64,000 nt of DNA from JAAYJT01 sp037445555 (lineage in GTDB: Bacteria > Bacteroidota > Bacteroidia > Bacteroidales > JAAYJT01), in assembly GCA_037445555.1 (NCBI GenBank), contig JBBIKG010000019.1, positions 7,061-71,060 of the forward strand, given 5' to 3'. The stretch's first letter is position 1; each line of letters starts with the position of its first letter. Position numbers and translations under genes: made by a program. The notes beneath the pieces are model-generated. The model ran no database searches, was not told the origin of the DNA, and saw only the letters and a program-made list of their open reading frames with translations. This document shows, one piece after another, positions 8,409 to 20,371 of this stretch.

Positions 8409-9137
8409 ATGAGTCAGGAAATCATCAAGTTGGTGAATCTCAAGCGCTATTACTACGTGGGAAGTGAAACGGTGAAAGCACTTCGCGGCATTACACTAAA
8501 TATACAAAAGAATGAATTCGTGGCGTTGATGGGTCCTTCAGGATCCGGGAAATCGACACTCATGAACCTTATCGGATGTCTCGACACCCCTACGGCCGGC
8601 GAATACTGGCTTAACGAAAAAGATGTTAGCAAATTGGATGACAATAACCTGGCCGAAATCCGTAACAAAGAGATCGGGTTTGTTTTTCAAACCTTCAACC
8701 TGCTCCCCCGTTCCACCGCCCTCGACAATGTGATGCTGCCGCTGATCTATGCCGGAGTCAACAAAACCGACCGTATTAGGAGAGCCACCGAGGTTTGCGA
8801 GGCGGTGGGCCTGTCTGACCGCATCACCCACAAACCCAACGAACTATCTGGAGGTCAGCGACAAAGAGTCGCAGTAGCCAGAGCCCTGGTAAATAATCCC
8901 TCCATTATTCTGGCCGACGAGCCTACCGGAAACCTCGACTCCAAAACCTCAATCGAAATCATGGAGCTGATCGAGCAAATACACAAAGACGGTAACACCA
9001 TCATCCTGGTAACCCACGAGGAAGATATTGCCCGCCATGCACACCGTATCATCCGTCTGCGCGACGGTCAAATTGAATCTGACTTGCCCAACGAGCAGAT
9101 CCGCACTGTAAACTATTACAAGAGCGCGGTCGGATAG
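8409..9137 (+). CDS. ABC transporter ATP-binding protein, LolD/MacB type
   Basis: A 242-residue ATPase with Walker A GPSGSGKST (around residue 43), Q-loop FQTFNLLP, signature LSGGQRQRVAVARAL, Walker B ILADEPTGNLD and H-loop VTHEE. The DEPTGNLD form and the FQTFNLLPR loop are typical of the LolD/MacB/FtsE group, whose partners are FtsX-like permeases that drive lipoprotein release or efflux at the inner membrane. No permease gene is adjacent, so its partner must be encoded elsewhere. It has its own promoter-like box. Confidence 0.9.
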   Translation: MSQEIIKLVNLKRYYYVGSETVKALRGITLNIQKNEFVALMGPSGSGKSTLMNLIGCLDTPTAGEYWLNEKDVSKLDDNNLAEIRNKEIGFVFQTFNLLPRSTALDNVMLPLIYAGVNKTDRIRRATEVCEAVGLSDRITHKPNELSGGQRQRVAVARALVNNPSIILADEPTGNLDSKTSIEIMELIEQIHKDGNTIILVTHEEDIARHAHRIIRLRDGQIESDLPNEQIRTVNYYKSAVG

Positions 9138-9213
9138 GAATAGCATGAATTGATCCCAGCCTTGAAACAAAGCGCGGGGTTTGTTGTTAATCAATCGATC
9201 TAAACCATTGAGG

Positions 9214-9777
9214 ATGAACGACCACAGTAAAATATATACAAAAACCGGCGATTTGGGCGAGACAAGCCTGCTGGGGGGCACACGGGTTCAGAAAAACCAC
9301 GACCGGATTGAGGTGTACGGAACGCTTGACGAGCTGAATGCCTATATAGGCCTGATTCGTGATCAGGCTATTGACCCGCACACGGCGGATGTGCTGCTCG
9401 AAATTCAGGACCGCCTGTTTACTGCCGAGTCGCTGGTAGCCTGCGATCCGGAGCTATTGCTGCAACGCTCTCTGCCCCTGCTCACGGAAGAAGATATCCT
9501 GTTGTTGGAACGGGAGATTGACGCCATGAACGAATACCTCCCCGTATTGTCGTCATTCGTTTTGCCCGGAGGCAATTCTACTGCGTCCATAACACATATT
9601 GCACGTTGTGTCTGCAGGCGGGCAGAACGGCTTTCGATTAAACTGCACCAGGTGAGCCCGATAGATTTGCTTGTTATCAAATACCTCAACAGGCTGTCGG
9701 ACTACCTCTTTGTGCTGTCGCGCAAATTGGTGCACGATGGCGGAGGCACCGAAACCATTTGGAAAGCAAGAATTTAG
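9214..9777 (+). CDS. Cob(I)alamin adenosyltransferase, PduO type
   Basis: A 187-residue protein with the PduO-type signature: TKTGDLGETSLLGG near the N-terminus (ATP binding), then RIEVYGTLDELNAYIGL, then a helical bundle with the CRRAERL motif and a C-terminal NRLSDYLFVLSR. It attaches the adenosyl group of ATP to reduced cobalamin to make coenzyme B12. The frame can be opened at a TTG at 9181, but ATG 9214 (MNDHSKIYTKTG) has a GAGG just upstream and gives the family length. Its presence fits cobalamin use by the methyltransferase genes at the left edge, though the two are not linked in an operon. Confidence 0.92.
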   Translation: MNDHSKIYTKTGDLGETSLLGGTRVQKNHDRIEVYGTLDELNAYIGLIRDQAIDPHTADVLLEIQDRLFTAESLVACDPELLLQRSLPLLTEEDILLLEREIDAMNEYLPVLSSFVLPGGNSTASITHIARCVCRRAERLSIKLHQVSPIDLLVIKYLNRLSDYLFVLSRKLVHDGGGTETIWKARI

Positions 9778-9837
9778 GGGATTAAAACATTTTTTTGCTT
9801 TTCATGTGAGAGGTCTTGCATTTTTAATACAAAAATT

Positions 9838-9846
9838 TACTTTTGC
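9838..9846 (+). promoter_or_regulatory. Putative -7 box (TACTTTTGC) for the 73-residue protein gene
   Basis: A full TAnnTTTGC match with CTTG at 9815-9818 as a possible -33 element 19 bases upstream. The TTG that opens the longer frame (9843) lies inside this box. Confidence 0.55.
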
Positions 9847-9872
9847 AAAAAAATCACGTAATCTTCAGAAAC

Positions 9873-10094
9873 ATGTACTGGACGTTAGAATTGGCATCGA
9901 AACTCGAAGATGCTCCCTGGCCAGCCACCAAGGATGAGTTGATTGATTATGCAATCAGGTCGGGGGCTCCGCCTGAAGTAATTGAAAACTTAAATGAAAT
10001 TGAGGACGAGGGTGAAATCTACGAAAGCATAGAGGATATCTGGCCCGACTATCCTACGAAAGAAGACTTCTTCTTTCACGAAGACGAGTACTAA
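9873..10094 (+). CDS. Small acidic DUF2795-like protein
   Basis: A 73-residue, strongly acidic protein (MYWTLELASKLEDAPWP...) that resembles the DUF2795 family of short proteins widespread in Bacteroidota: a conserved WPATKDELIDYA segment, then a helix starting SGAPPEVIENL, then an acidic tail with EDIWPDYP. There is no signal peptide or membrane segment. The function is unknown. It appears to be a single-gene unit with its own promoter box at 9838 and a strong terminator at 10107. Its position just before secA may be chance. The longer frame from TTG 9843 is rejected because it begins inside the promoter. Confidence 0.85.
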   Translation: MYWTLELASKLEDAPWPATKDELIDYAIRSGAPPEVIENLNEIEDEGEIYESIEDIWPDYPTKEDFFFHEDEY

Positions 10095-10106
10095 CACATG
10101 CACAAG

Positions 10107-10128
10107 GCCGCCCTCAGGGCGGCTTTTT
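10107..10128 (+). terminator. Rho-independent terminator after the DUF2795-like gene
   Basis: GCCGCCC, TCA, GGGCGGC forms a perfect 7-bp GC-rich stem with a 3-base loop, followed by TTTTT. It lies 13 bases after the stop codon at 10094. Confidence 0.9.
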
Positions 10129-10174
10129 ACTTCCCGGCCCCTGCCGGCAAACATGCAGCATGAAAAAATTGCCG

Positions 10175-10183
10175 TACTTTTGC
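10175..10183 (+). promoter_or_regulatory. Putative -7 box (TACTTTTGC) for secA
   Basis: A full TAnnTTTGC match, about 66 bases before the secA ATG at 10249 and after the upstream terminator. It probably drives secA-pyrH. Confidence 0.5.
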
Positions 10184-10248
10184 ACTCCAAATAAAACTGA
10201 CCGGCTAACTGCATAACCAGTCGCTGAAATATTCAAATAATTCTCCGA

Positions 10249-13539
<3,291 letters not shown>

Positions 13540-13550
13540 TCACCAGGGTA

Positions 13551-14258
13551 ATGAAATACAAACGCGTTCTGTTAAAACTCAGCGGTGAGGCACTGGCCGG
13601 CGAAAACCGCTACGGTATTGAATCAACAAAACTCGAGCAATATGCAGCCGAAATTGCTGCTGCGCATCAGCTGGGTGCACAAGTGGCTGTGGTTTTAGGC
13701 GGAGGTAATATTTTCCGCGGGCTGAAAGGAAATACCGGAGCAATAGACAGGGTAAACGGCGACTACATGGGTATGCTGGCTACGGTCATCAACAGCCTTG
13801 GACTTCAAGCGGTGCTTCAGAACATGCAGATTCCTGCAATTGTTCTTGGGGCCATGCCCATCGAACCAGTTTGTAAAAAAATGAGCCGGCAAACAGCGTT
13901 ATCATACCTTGAAAAAGGAATGGTTGTAATGATCAGCGGAGGTACGGGAAATCCTTTCTTTACTACCGATACAGCAGCCGCCCTCAGAGCTGTCGAGATC
14001 AAAGCCGATATTGTTATGAAAGGAACCCGCGTAGACGGCATTTATACCGCCGACCCTGAAATAGATCCTCAGGCACGGAAATACGACAGCCTCACCTTTG
14101 CCGAAGCCTATGAGAAAGGACTCGAGATCATGGATATGACCGCCTTTACGCTTTGCCAGGAAAACAACCTGCCTGTTCTGGTGTTCGATATCAACACTCG
14201 GGGAAACCTGCTAAAAGCGCTGCAAGGCGAAAAGATAGGAACGCTGGTGACGGCCTGA
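13551..14258 (+). CDS. pyrH: UMP kinase
   Basis: A 235-residue amino-acid-kinase-fold enzyme that phosphorylates UMP to UDP. Motifs include LLKLSGEAL at the N-terminus, VVLGGGNIFRG and GGTGNPFFTTDTAAALRA. The frame opens at an ATG at 13518 inside secA, but the ATG at 13551 (MKYKRVLLKLSGEAL) follows an AGGGTA sequence, lies just past the secA stop and gives the normal length. The order secA-pyrH-frr is compact; pyrH-frr linkage is common in bacteria. Here frr has its own promoter-like box. Confidence 0.95.
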   Translation: MKYKRVLLKLSGEALAGENRYGIESTKLEQYAAEIAAAHQLGAQVAVVLGGGNIFRGLKGNTGAIDRVNGDYMGMLATVINSLGLQAVLQNMQIPAIVLGAMPIEPVCKKMSRQTALSYLEKGMVVMISGGTGNPFFTTDTAAALRAVEIKADIVMKGTRVDGIYTADPEIDPQARKYDSLTFAEAYEKGLEIMDMTAFTLCQENNLPVLVFDINTRGNLLKALQGEKIGTLVTA

Positions 14259-14312
14259 CGCCCAGCGCAGCAAATATTCAATCCATGAGAGAAGGGATAT
14301 ATTGATTTGCAC

Positions 14313-14321
14313 TATTTTTGT
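14313..14321 (+). promoter_or_regulatory. Putative -7 box (TATTTTTGT) for frr
   Basis: It matches TAnnTTTG 26 bases before the ATG at 14348. It contains the TTG (14318) that opens the longer frame. A -33 element is not clear. Confidence 0.45.
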
Positions 14322-14347
14322 ATGAATGGTCAAAACACCCATCGGTT

Positions 14348-14911
14348 ATGAACGACGAACTGCAATTTGTAATTGAAGAAGCAAACGAAAGTATGCAAGC
14401 GGCTCTGCAGCACCTTGAACGTGAATTTCAGAAGATCAGGGCCGGCAAGGCTAGTCCGCAAATGCTGGAAGGTGTCAAAATTGACTACTACGGTGTGATT
14501 ACCCCCATCGAAAAGGTTTCGAATATCAATACACCTGATCCGAGGCAAATCATTGTTCAGCCCTGGGATAAAAATATGCTTACGGTGATTGACAAAGCCA
14601 TCATGGCTGCCAACCTTGGGTTTAACCCCCAAAACAACGGCGAGGTGCTGCGTATTCTCGTTCCGCCACTCACCGAAGAAAGAAGGCGTGACCTTGTTAA
14701 GCGTGCAAAAAACGAAACTGAAACAGCCAAAGTCAGCATCCGCAACATTCGCCGGATGGCCAATGACGAGTTTAAGAAACTCGAAAAAGACGGGGTGCCC
14801 GAAGACGAAATTGAGGTGGCGGAAAAAACCATTCAGCAAATTACCGATGCCTTTACCAAGAAAATCGAAAAGCTTTTTGAAGCAAAGGAGAAAGACATCA
14901 TGACAGTGTAA
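14348..14911 (+). CDS. frr: Ribosome recycling factor
   Basis: A 187-residue protein that, with EF-G, splits the post-termination ribosome. Family segments are clear: the helical start (MQAALQHLEREFQKIRAGKASP), YYGVITPIEKVSNI, VQPWD, NNGEVLRILVPPLTEERRRDL and the C-terminal helix. ATG 14348 is chosen over the TTG at 14318 because the latter lies in a promoter box and the shorter form matches the family length of about 185. Confidence 0.95.
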   Translation: MNDELQFVIEEANESMQAALQHLEREFQKIRAGKASPQMLEGVKIDYYGVITPIEKVSNINTPDPRQIIVQPWDKNMLTVIDKAIMAANLGFNPQNNGEVLRILVPPLTEERRRDLVKRAKNETETAKVSIRNIRRMANDEFKKLEKDGVPEDEIEVAEKTIQQITDAFTKKIEKLFEAKEKDIMTV

Positions 14912-15045
14912 TTACATCAGGGAATTGCGGCAATTTTCATTAGCCTTCTCTTTCCGGCTGGCATGCAACAGGTGTCGCCACAGAAAGCCTCCTCTACAAA
15001 TACAAGTATTTTACAGGCTAAACGATCCTCGCAGTAAGTAGGAGA

Positions 15046-16137
15046 TTAGATATTTTCGGTGAGCTTCTGTACAATCCTGAAATGCCCCATAAACTCCTTG
15101 GCCACCACCCGCAACACAGTGTAGGTAGGGATGGCCAGCACCATGCCAACCACGCCGGCAATGCTCCCGCCCATGAGCAGCACAACAAAAATTTCGAGGG
15201 GGTGAGCCTTCACACTGCTCGAATAGATAAAGGGCTGCAGCACAAGATTGTCAATCAGGTTGGCGCCAACAAAAGTGCCAACAATGGATAGCGTAACAGG
15301 CAAAATTTGATCGTATCCTCCTGTGCTCAACACATTGGTCACACCTAAAATGACTCCAATGGTTCCGCCAATCAGCGGTCCGAGGTAGGGGATAATATTA
15401 AAAAAGCCTCCGATGAAGCCAATCAGTACCGCATTTTTGACGCCTAATAAACTTAGTCCAAGGCTTAATAAAATAATCATGGCCATCACTTCGAGGCTGA
15501 CGCCCACAAAATATCTTGTTAGCAAACGGCCGGTATTACTAAATACGTTTTTGGTTTCTGTATGAAAGCGGGTAGGCACAATCAGAAGCGTCCACTCCAG
15601 CACCATACGCGACTCTTTAAGCATGTAGAATGTGATGAATAAAATTGAAAACACCCCCATAAAAAATGAGCCGGCAAACGAAAGCAGATTGTTAAAATAA
15701 CTTCCTATCCGGTCCAGTTTCAGGATGCTCTCCACATTCTGGTTGATGATGGCAACCAGGTTTTGGTCCTTGCCTAAAATCCCTGCGTTTGTCATTTGCC
15801 GCTCAAGCCACGTAACTTTTTCCTGGAGGTTATCATTCAAGGTATTCAGGTCAATTTTGGAGATGAGTGTAGCCTGGTTCGAAACGAGCGGAACAAAGAA
15901 ACCAATGAATGAACTGAACACCACCACAATAACCAGGACGGCAATGATACAGTTTAGTGAATGGGGCAAACGAAAGCGGCCAATGTGGATTCGCTCGAGC
16001 AGGGTCACAATGGGTTGGCCAATCATGGTAAGCACCATGGCAACCACAAAATAGGTGACAATGTTCGAAAAATACCACGCCAGAAACCCTAGGATCAGAA
16101 GAGGCAGAATGAGACTGATAATCCGGCTGTATTTCAT
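15046..16137 (-). CDS. AI-2E/PerM family transporter
   Basis: A 363-residue polytopic membrane protein. Hydrophobic segments start at once (residues 5-40) and continue through a long soluble-looking middle stretch (around 75-140) to four or more closely spaced helices with GFIGGFFNIIPYLGPLIGG, a segment characteristic of the AI-2E exporter/PerM family. These proteins are linked to autoinducer-2 export, ion export or general permease roles; the substrate here is unknown. ATG 16137 (MKYSRIIS) is preferred over a TTG five codons earlier. It is convergent with frr across 134 bases that hold no gene. Confidence 0.85.
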   Translation of the reverse strand: MKYSRIISLILPLLILGFLAWYFSNIVTYFVVAMVLTMIGQPIVTLLERIHIGRFRLPHSLNCIIAVLVIVVVFSSFIGFFVPLVSNQATLISKIDLNTLNDNLQEKVTWLERQMTNAGILGKDQNLVAIINQNVESILKLDRIGSYFNNLLSFAGSFFMGVFSILFITFYMLKESRMVLEWTLLIVPTRFHTETKNVFSNTGRLLTRYFVGVSLEVMAMIILLSLGLSLLGVKNAVLIGFIGGFFNIIPYLGPLIGGTIGVILGVTNVLSTGGYDQILPVTLSIVGTFVGANLIDNLVLQPFIYSSSVKAHPLEIFVVLLMGGSIAGVVGMVLAIPTYTVLRVVAKEFMGHFRIVQKLTENI

Positions 16138-16159
16138 AGCAATAGGCGGCAATTATTGA

Positions 16160-16168
16160 ACAAAGGTA
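16160..16168 (-). promoter_or_regulatory. Putative -7 box (TACCTTTGT) for the AI-2E family gene
   Basis: It matches TAnnTTTG on the minus strand, giving a leader of about 19 bases before the ATG at 16137. It lies in the short gap after the upstream large gene. Confidence 0.5.
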
Positions 16169-16206
16169 AAGCGAATGAGGCAAAACCCTTTTCTTTTTGT
16201 CTGATT

Positions 16207-19200
16207 TTACCAGCCGGGAATAAAGTTTACACCCAGAACTCCTTTTGTAGGGCTTGCGTTGATAAATGGAAAAGCATAGTAAGGTTCAACAATAATGGCT
16301 CCAAACACGTTGACTCGGAGCGAAAATCCTGTACTAAACACCGGAAAACGACTCTGCTTGCTGATGTTGCCGGAATCGAATTTAGGCTTGTCGACGGAAG
16401 TCCAGGCCAGACCTGCGTCAAAAAATATGGCACCTTCGGTAAACAAAAAACCGGATTTAACGAGTGCCAGGCGTTTTGGTCCGGTGAGCGGAAGGCGGAT
16501 TTCGGCCGAGGCGATGCCTACACGGCTGCCTACCAGCATATAAATCAACGAATCATTATTGGCGAAAATATCCATATTGTATAGGTTCGAGCTGCTATAG
16601 CCGCGAACAAGGCCCGGGTATCCCAGAAAATAATCGTAGAAGAGATTGTTTCGGTTATCGGCGTCCTTACCGTAACGGCCATAATGCGAGAGTCTCAGGG
16701 CAATCGAAAAAGGTTTTGCATAAAAATATTTCCGATAGTCGGCCATGATACCCGACATGTTCATACGGCCAAAGTACTGCTCGGCCTGCAGACGCATGCG
16801 ATGTCCCATCATAGGCGAGGCAAGCCCGAAGTACGAATTATCCTCAACATAGGCAGCCGAAATGCGCTGAAGATTAAATCCCGGGGGGGCGTCGAGTTTT
16901 TCGCGTTTCTGCCCAATGTAGTAATAACCCTGATAATAGTTGTTGAACACATCAATCCGGTAGTAATACCTGGCTACAGATGCGCCTGCTTCAACCCTTC
17001 GTGTGCTCGAAAACGGAAACCAAGCAAATAGAGAGATCTGATCTTCAAAGGTTCGGAAGTTATATAACTGCAGGTTGTCAACCTGGTAAGACAATCCATC
17101 AAGGGTGATTGTATCAAGGGTGTATCCCATCAGCGAGTAACGATAGGGAATGTGCGACACGCTGGCTCCCCATTTTATCCGGCTTTTTTGGTTAAGATAA
17201 CCGACCTGAGCACCAAAATCGTAGATTTCTCCATTCAGGGCTACTGTGGAAAAAAGCTGGTTATTTCCAAGCATATCGCTGAAAATAAAATACACAGCTC
17301 CCGAACCGCCTGAGCCATATGCGCTTGTTGACACCCCTGTGCCAGTGCTGCCAATAAAGTCGAGGGCGAATTTTGGTTTGTAGGCCCTGGTCTCGTAAGT
17401 TTCAGCAGGAACAACCGGCTCGCGGGGATTATTGGCAATATTCTCATTCACTATATTGAACATGCCTCTTTTGACAGGAGGTAGAGTGGCCGCTTCAAAA
17501 CTGGTTTTGGCCGGGTCGACCTCCTTGCGATCAAATTCATCCAACCCTGCGGAATAGATCGAATACTGCCCTTTGTTGAAAAATGTGTAGGCTATCCGGT
17601 TATCGGGCGAAATGCTGATTGCCGGCGAGAGTGATGTGATCCCAGATATACCTGTGGCAAATTTTGTGAGGCGGTATACCTTTCCCGAATCAAGCTCGAA
17701 TTGATAAAGATTACGCAGGCCATCGGCATTCGACAAAAAATAAACCGATTTATTGTCGGGTGAGAACAGGGGATTGACATTATCGGCACCTTCAAAGACC
17801 GGAAGAATTTTAATGTCTGAGGGATCCGCAAACGGGAAATAGCCAATATTGAAATTATAATTGACCTGAGGGCCTAGCCGGCTTGTACGATCGGTAGAAA
17901 AGAGGATATACTTTCCGTCTGACGACCAGTTGGCGTGGATATATGAATAATAATCATCGGTGAGTTTGCGCACAGCACGTTCTTCAAGGTCGTAGAGATA
18001 GAGGTTGCCCACTCCGTCCACAAGCCCGGTAAAAAGGATGTATCTTCCGTCGGGCGACCAGCTCGGATTATTGAACGAAGGAACACCTGGTATCTGGATC
18101 AGATTCGATTTTTGGGGTTTGTCCACATCTACGATGGAAAGGTTATTTCTACCTTTATTGATCACCACGTACACAAATTTTCTACTGTCGGGCGACCAGC
18201 TCCCGACCGATTCAAAAAAATTAAATCCGTCAAGGTCGCGGTTACGTGAGGTGCTTGACAGTTTTCGTTTCACCTTTCCGGTAACCGCATCGGCTAAGAA
18301 TAAATCAAGCGTAAAAAGATTTTTCTCACTGAAAAAGGTCACATATTTTCCATCGGGGCTCACAGAGGGTGAGATGTTTATTTCGCCGGCGTTGCGCTCA
18401 AAGATCAGCTGTCGGCCGATGGGTTTTTTCAGGCTGTCGGCCATCCAGGGCTGAAAATGCTCAGTAAGGTTTCGCTTCCATGATTCGCTCAGTTCCTTAT
18501 GATCAATTTTCAGCACTTGCTTCAGAGCCATTTCGTACCCAACCTGGGCGGTGCGCGCCAACAGCGGTTTTGTGATTGTATCGCCAAAAACTCCGGCGAT
18601 GAATGACCACCAGGCATGCCCATATCGGTAGGGATTATACTTGTACTGACGCGTCATATCGCGTATCGTCGGAAAATCGTCATGTATCAGGGCATCGCGC
18701 ATGATCATGGCAGTGTGCGCATCAACACTACCCAGCGAGAGGTATTCGGCCATCCCTTCCACCATCCACAACGGTAGGTTTTCAACCATCTTCAGCGACA
18801 GCGAATCATTATTGGTCAGCAGATTGAACTGAAAAGCATGCACAAGTTCGTGCCCCAGCACATGATTGGTTTGCGCCTTTGTTTCAAGCACAGGTATTAT
18901 TACCCTGTTCTTTAAGGCTTCGGTAACCCCTTGAGTACCAATGCTTATGTCGCCGTCGATGGCCGAAGTCTGCTGAAAATCGGGATGGTTCTCGTATAAA
19001 ATGACCGGATTGCGACCCTGAAATGTGTCGTTGAAGATCTCAAAGTGACGCTGGTACCATTTTTCACTTTGGTTTGACACCCAGCGCACCATGCTGTCAT
19101 TGCGGATATAATGATAAAGATCGATGTGAGGCCCCTGATTGATCTTAAAATTAAAGGTTCGATAACTGGGTTTGTTACGACCAAAACTTTGTGCATGACC

Positions 19201-19269
19201 CGTCTGGATCATCAGCCCTGTTGCCAGCAGCAGGCTGAGGCAAATCGCTATTTTATTTTTTAGATTCAT
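16207..19269 (-). CDS. Secreted metalloprotease-like / PD40 beta-propeller / outer-membrane beta-barrel fusion protein
   Basis: A 1020-residue protein with a signal peptide (cleavage likely after HAQ, residue 27). An N-terminal zinc-peptidase-like domain has His140-Glu-Leu-Val-His144 and a downstream EGMAEY motif (Glu171 to Glu175), as in gluzincins. A run of TolB/PD40 propeller repeats follows (recurring SPDGKYV, SPDNKSVYF and SSDGKYILF type segments, about residues 300-590). The last 350 residues are rich in aromatic and alternating residues and look like an Omp85/BamA-type barrel. It is probably anchored in the outer membrane, with propeller and peptidase in the periplasm or outside. Related proteins in the phylum are annotated as Tol-like or surface antigen proteins. 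An ATG 21 bases earlier (19290) is also possible; MNLKNK is preferred for the signal peptide. The substrate is unknown. Confidence 0.82.
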   Translation of the reverse strand: MNLKNKIAICLSLLLATGLMIQTGHAQSFGRNKPSYRTFNFKINQGPHIDLYHYIRNDSMVRWVSNQSEKWYQRHFEIFNDTFQGRNPVILYENHPDFQQTSAIDGDISIGTQGVTEALKNRVIIPVLETKAQTNHVLGHELVHAFQFNLLTNNDSLSLKMVENLPLWMVEGMAEYLSLGSVDAHTAMIMRDALIHDDFPTIRDMTRQYKYNPYRYGHAWWSFIAGVFGDTITKPLLARTAQVGYEMALKQVLKIDHKELSESWKRNLTEHFQPWMADSLKKPIGRQLIFERNAGEINISPSVSPDGKYVTFFSEKNLFTLDLFLADAVTGKVKRKLSSTSRNRDLDGFNFFESVGSWSPDSRKFVYVVINKGRNNLSIVDVDKPQKSNLIQIPGVPSFNNPSWSPDGRYILFTGLVDGVGNLYLYDLEERAVRKLTDDYYSYIHANWSSDGKYILFSTDRTSRLGPQVNYNFNIGYFPFADPSDIKILPVFEGADNVNPLFSPDNKSVYFLSNADGLRNLYQFELDSGKVYRLTKFATGISGITSLSPAISISPDNRIAYTFFNKGQYSIYSAGLDEFDRKEVDPAKTSFEAATLPPVKRGMFNIVNENIANNPREPVVPAETYETRAYKPKFALDFIGSTGTGVSTSAYGSGGSGAVYFIFSDMLGNNQLFSTVALNGEIYDFGAQVGYLNQKSRIKWGASVSHIPYRYSLMGYTLDTITLDGLSYQVDNLQLYNFRTFEDQISLFAWFPFSSTRRVEAGASVARYYYRIDVFNNYYQGYYYIGQKREKLDAPPGFNLQRISAAYVEDNSYFGLASPMMGHRMRLQAEQYFGRMNMSGIMADYRKYFYAKPFSIALRLSHYGRYGKDADNRNNLFYDYFLGYPGLVRGYSSSNLYNMDIFANNDSLIYMLVGSRVGIASAEIRLPLTGPKRLALVKSGFLFTEGAIFFDAGLAWTSVDKPKFDSGNISKQSRFPVFSTGFSLRVNVFGAIIVEPYYAFPFINASPTKGVLGVNFIPGW

Positions 19270-19475
19270 AATCTTTTCATTTGGAGTCATTTAAGCCAAA
19301 ACAAGCTAAGCCAACAGCATATAATTTGCCTCAAATTTTATGCCAGTAACCAACTTACTGCCCCCGACAATTATTGATAAAACGAATTAAGTAAATTTAT
19401 TGTTTTAACGAAAGCAGCGTTATCGCAATAATGAACCTTTTCAGGCCAATGAAGCTGCGGCAGGTCAATTTCATT

Positions 19476-19484
19476 TACTTTTGA
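19476..19484 (+). promoter_or_regulatory. Putative -7 box (TACTTTTGA) for the ZIP transporter gene
   Basis: It matches TAnnTTTG. It contains the TTG (19481) that opens the longer frame and gives a leader of about 14 bases before the ATG at 19502. Confidence 0.5.
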
Positions 19485-19501
19485 TTCAAATTTTCCACTC
19501 C

Positions 19502-20320
19502 ATGGATTCAATAAGTGCCACCCAGTTACTTATCGCATTCGGGCTCACCATGGTCGCCGGGCTCTCGACAGGCATCGGTGGCGCCATCGCCTATTTTGCA
19601 AAATCCACCAACACACGTTTTCTCAGCCTCTCGCTTGGATTTTCGGGGGGCATAATGATTTATATCTCGTTTGTGGAGATCTTTTTCAAGGCAAAAAATC
19701 AGCTGGTGCTGGTCTGGGGAGCACAGTCCGGATATCTTGCAACCATCGTTGCTTTTTTTGGAGGAATGTTGCTCATAGCATTGATCGACAAATTTGTGCC
19801 GGAGGCTGAAAACCCGCACGAGGTTCACTCGGTCGAAGAAATGAACAAAGAGGAAAAAAGAAAAAACAAACTGGTAAGACTTGGAAAATATTCTGCATTG
19901 GTTATTGCCATACATAATTTCCCTGAAGGGATTGCCACGTTTATTGCGACACTTGGCGATCTGAGTGTTGGTATTCCCATTGCCATTGCTATTGCCATAC
20001 ATAACATTCCCGAGGGAATAGCTGTTTCCGTGCCTGTGTTTTACGGAAGCGGCGACAGGCGAAAGGCTTTTCGTCTGTCATTCTTTTCGGGACTGGCCGA
20101 ACCCGTAGGCGCACTGATCGGATTTTTCATCCTTTGGCCTTTCATGACCCCCGCATTGTTTGGACTTGTTTTTGCCGCTGTCGCAGGAATCATGGTGTTT
20201 ATCTCTATCGACAACCTGCTGCCGACTGCCCGCGAATATGGGGAGCATCATCTCACTGTCTACGGGGTGCTGACAGGCATGGCGGTGATGGCGGTCAGTC
20301 TGGCACTTTTTGTGAAATAA
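19502..20320 (+). CDS. zupT: ZIP family divalent metal transporter (ZupT-like)
   Basis: A 272-residue inner-membrane protein with about eight hydrophobic helices. The paired metal-site helices carry HNFPEG and HNIPEG, the ZIP family hallmark for zinc, iron and related metals. A short charged loop (EAENPHEVHSVEEMNKEEKRK region) separates the third and fourth helices, and the length matches ZupT of E. coli. It takes up divalent cations into the cytoplasm. ATG 19502 (MDSISATQ) is preferred over the TTG at 19481 inside the promoter box. It precedes pncB, which has its own box. Confidence 0.92.
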   Translation: MDSISATQLLIAFGLTMVAGLSTGIGGAIAYFAKSTNTRFLSLSLGFSGGIMIYISFVEIFFKAKNQLVLVWGAQSGYLATIVAFFGGMLLIALIDKFVPEAENPHEVHSVEEMNKEEKRKNKLVRLGKYSALVIAIHNFPEGIATFIATLGDLSVGIPIAIAIAIHNIPEGIAVSVPVFYGSGDRRKAFRLSFFSGLAEPVGALIGFFILWPFMTPALFGLVFAAVAGIMVFISIDNLLPTAREYGEHHLTVYGVLTGMAVMAVSLALFVK

Positions 20321-20339
20321 CGCTTTCACTCAAAAGCAT

Positions 20340-20348
20340 TATCTTTGC
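20340..20348 (+). promoter_or_regulatory. Putative -7 box (TATCTTTGC) for pncB-pncA
   Basis: A full TAnnTTTGC match 24 bases before the pncB ATG at 20372. The TTG at 20345 that opens the longer frame is part of the box. Confidence 0.55.
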
Positions 20349-20371
20349 GTTGTCTTCACACAGTTTGCCTC

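Noticed and set aside
14330..14839. 169-codon minus-strand frame opposite frr
   Set aside because: Its length reflects the codon pattern of frr on the other strand; no motif or start context supports it.
14915..14940. AATTG-CGG-CAATT hairpin between frr and the AI-2E gene
   Set aside because: A five-pair A/T-rich stem with a short T run is too weak to call.
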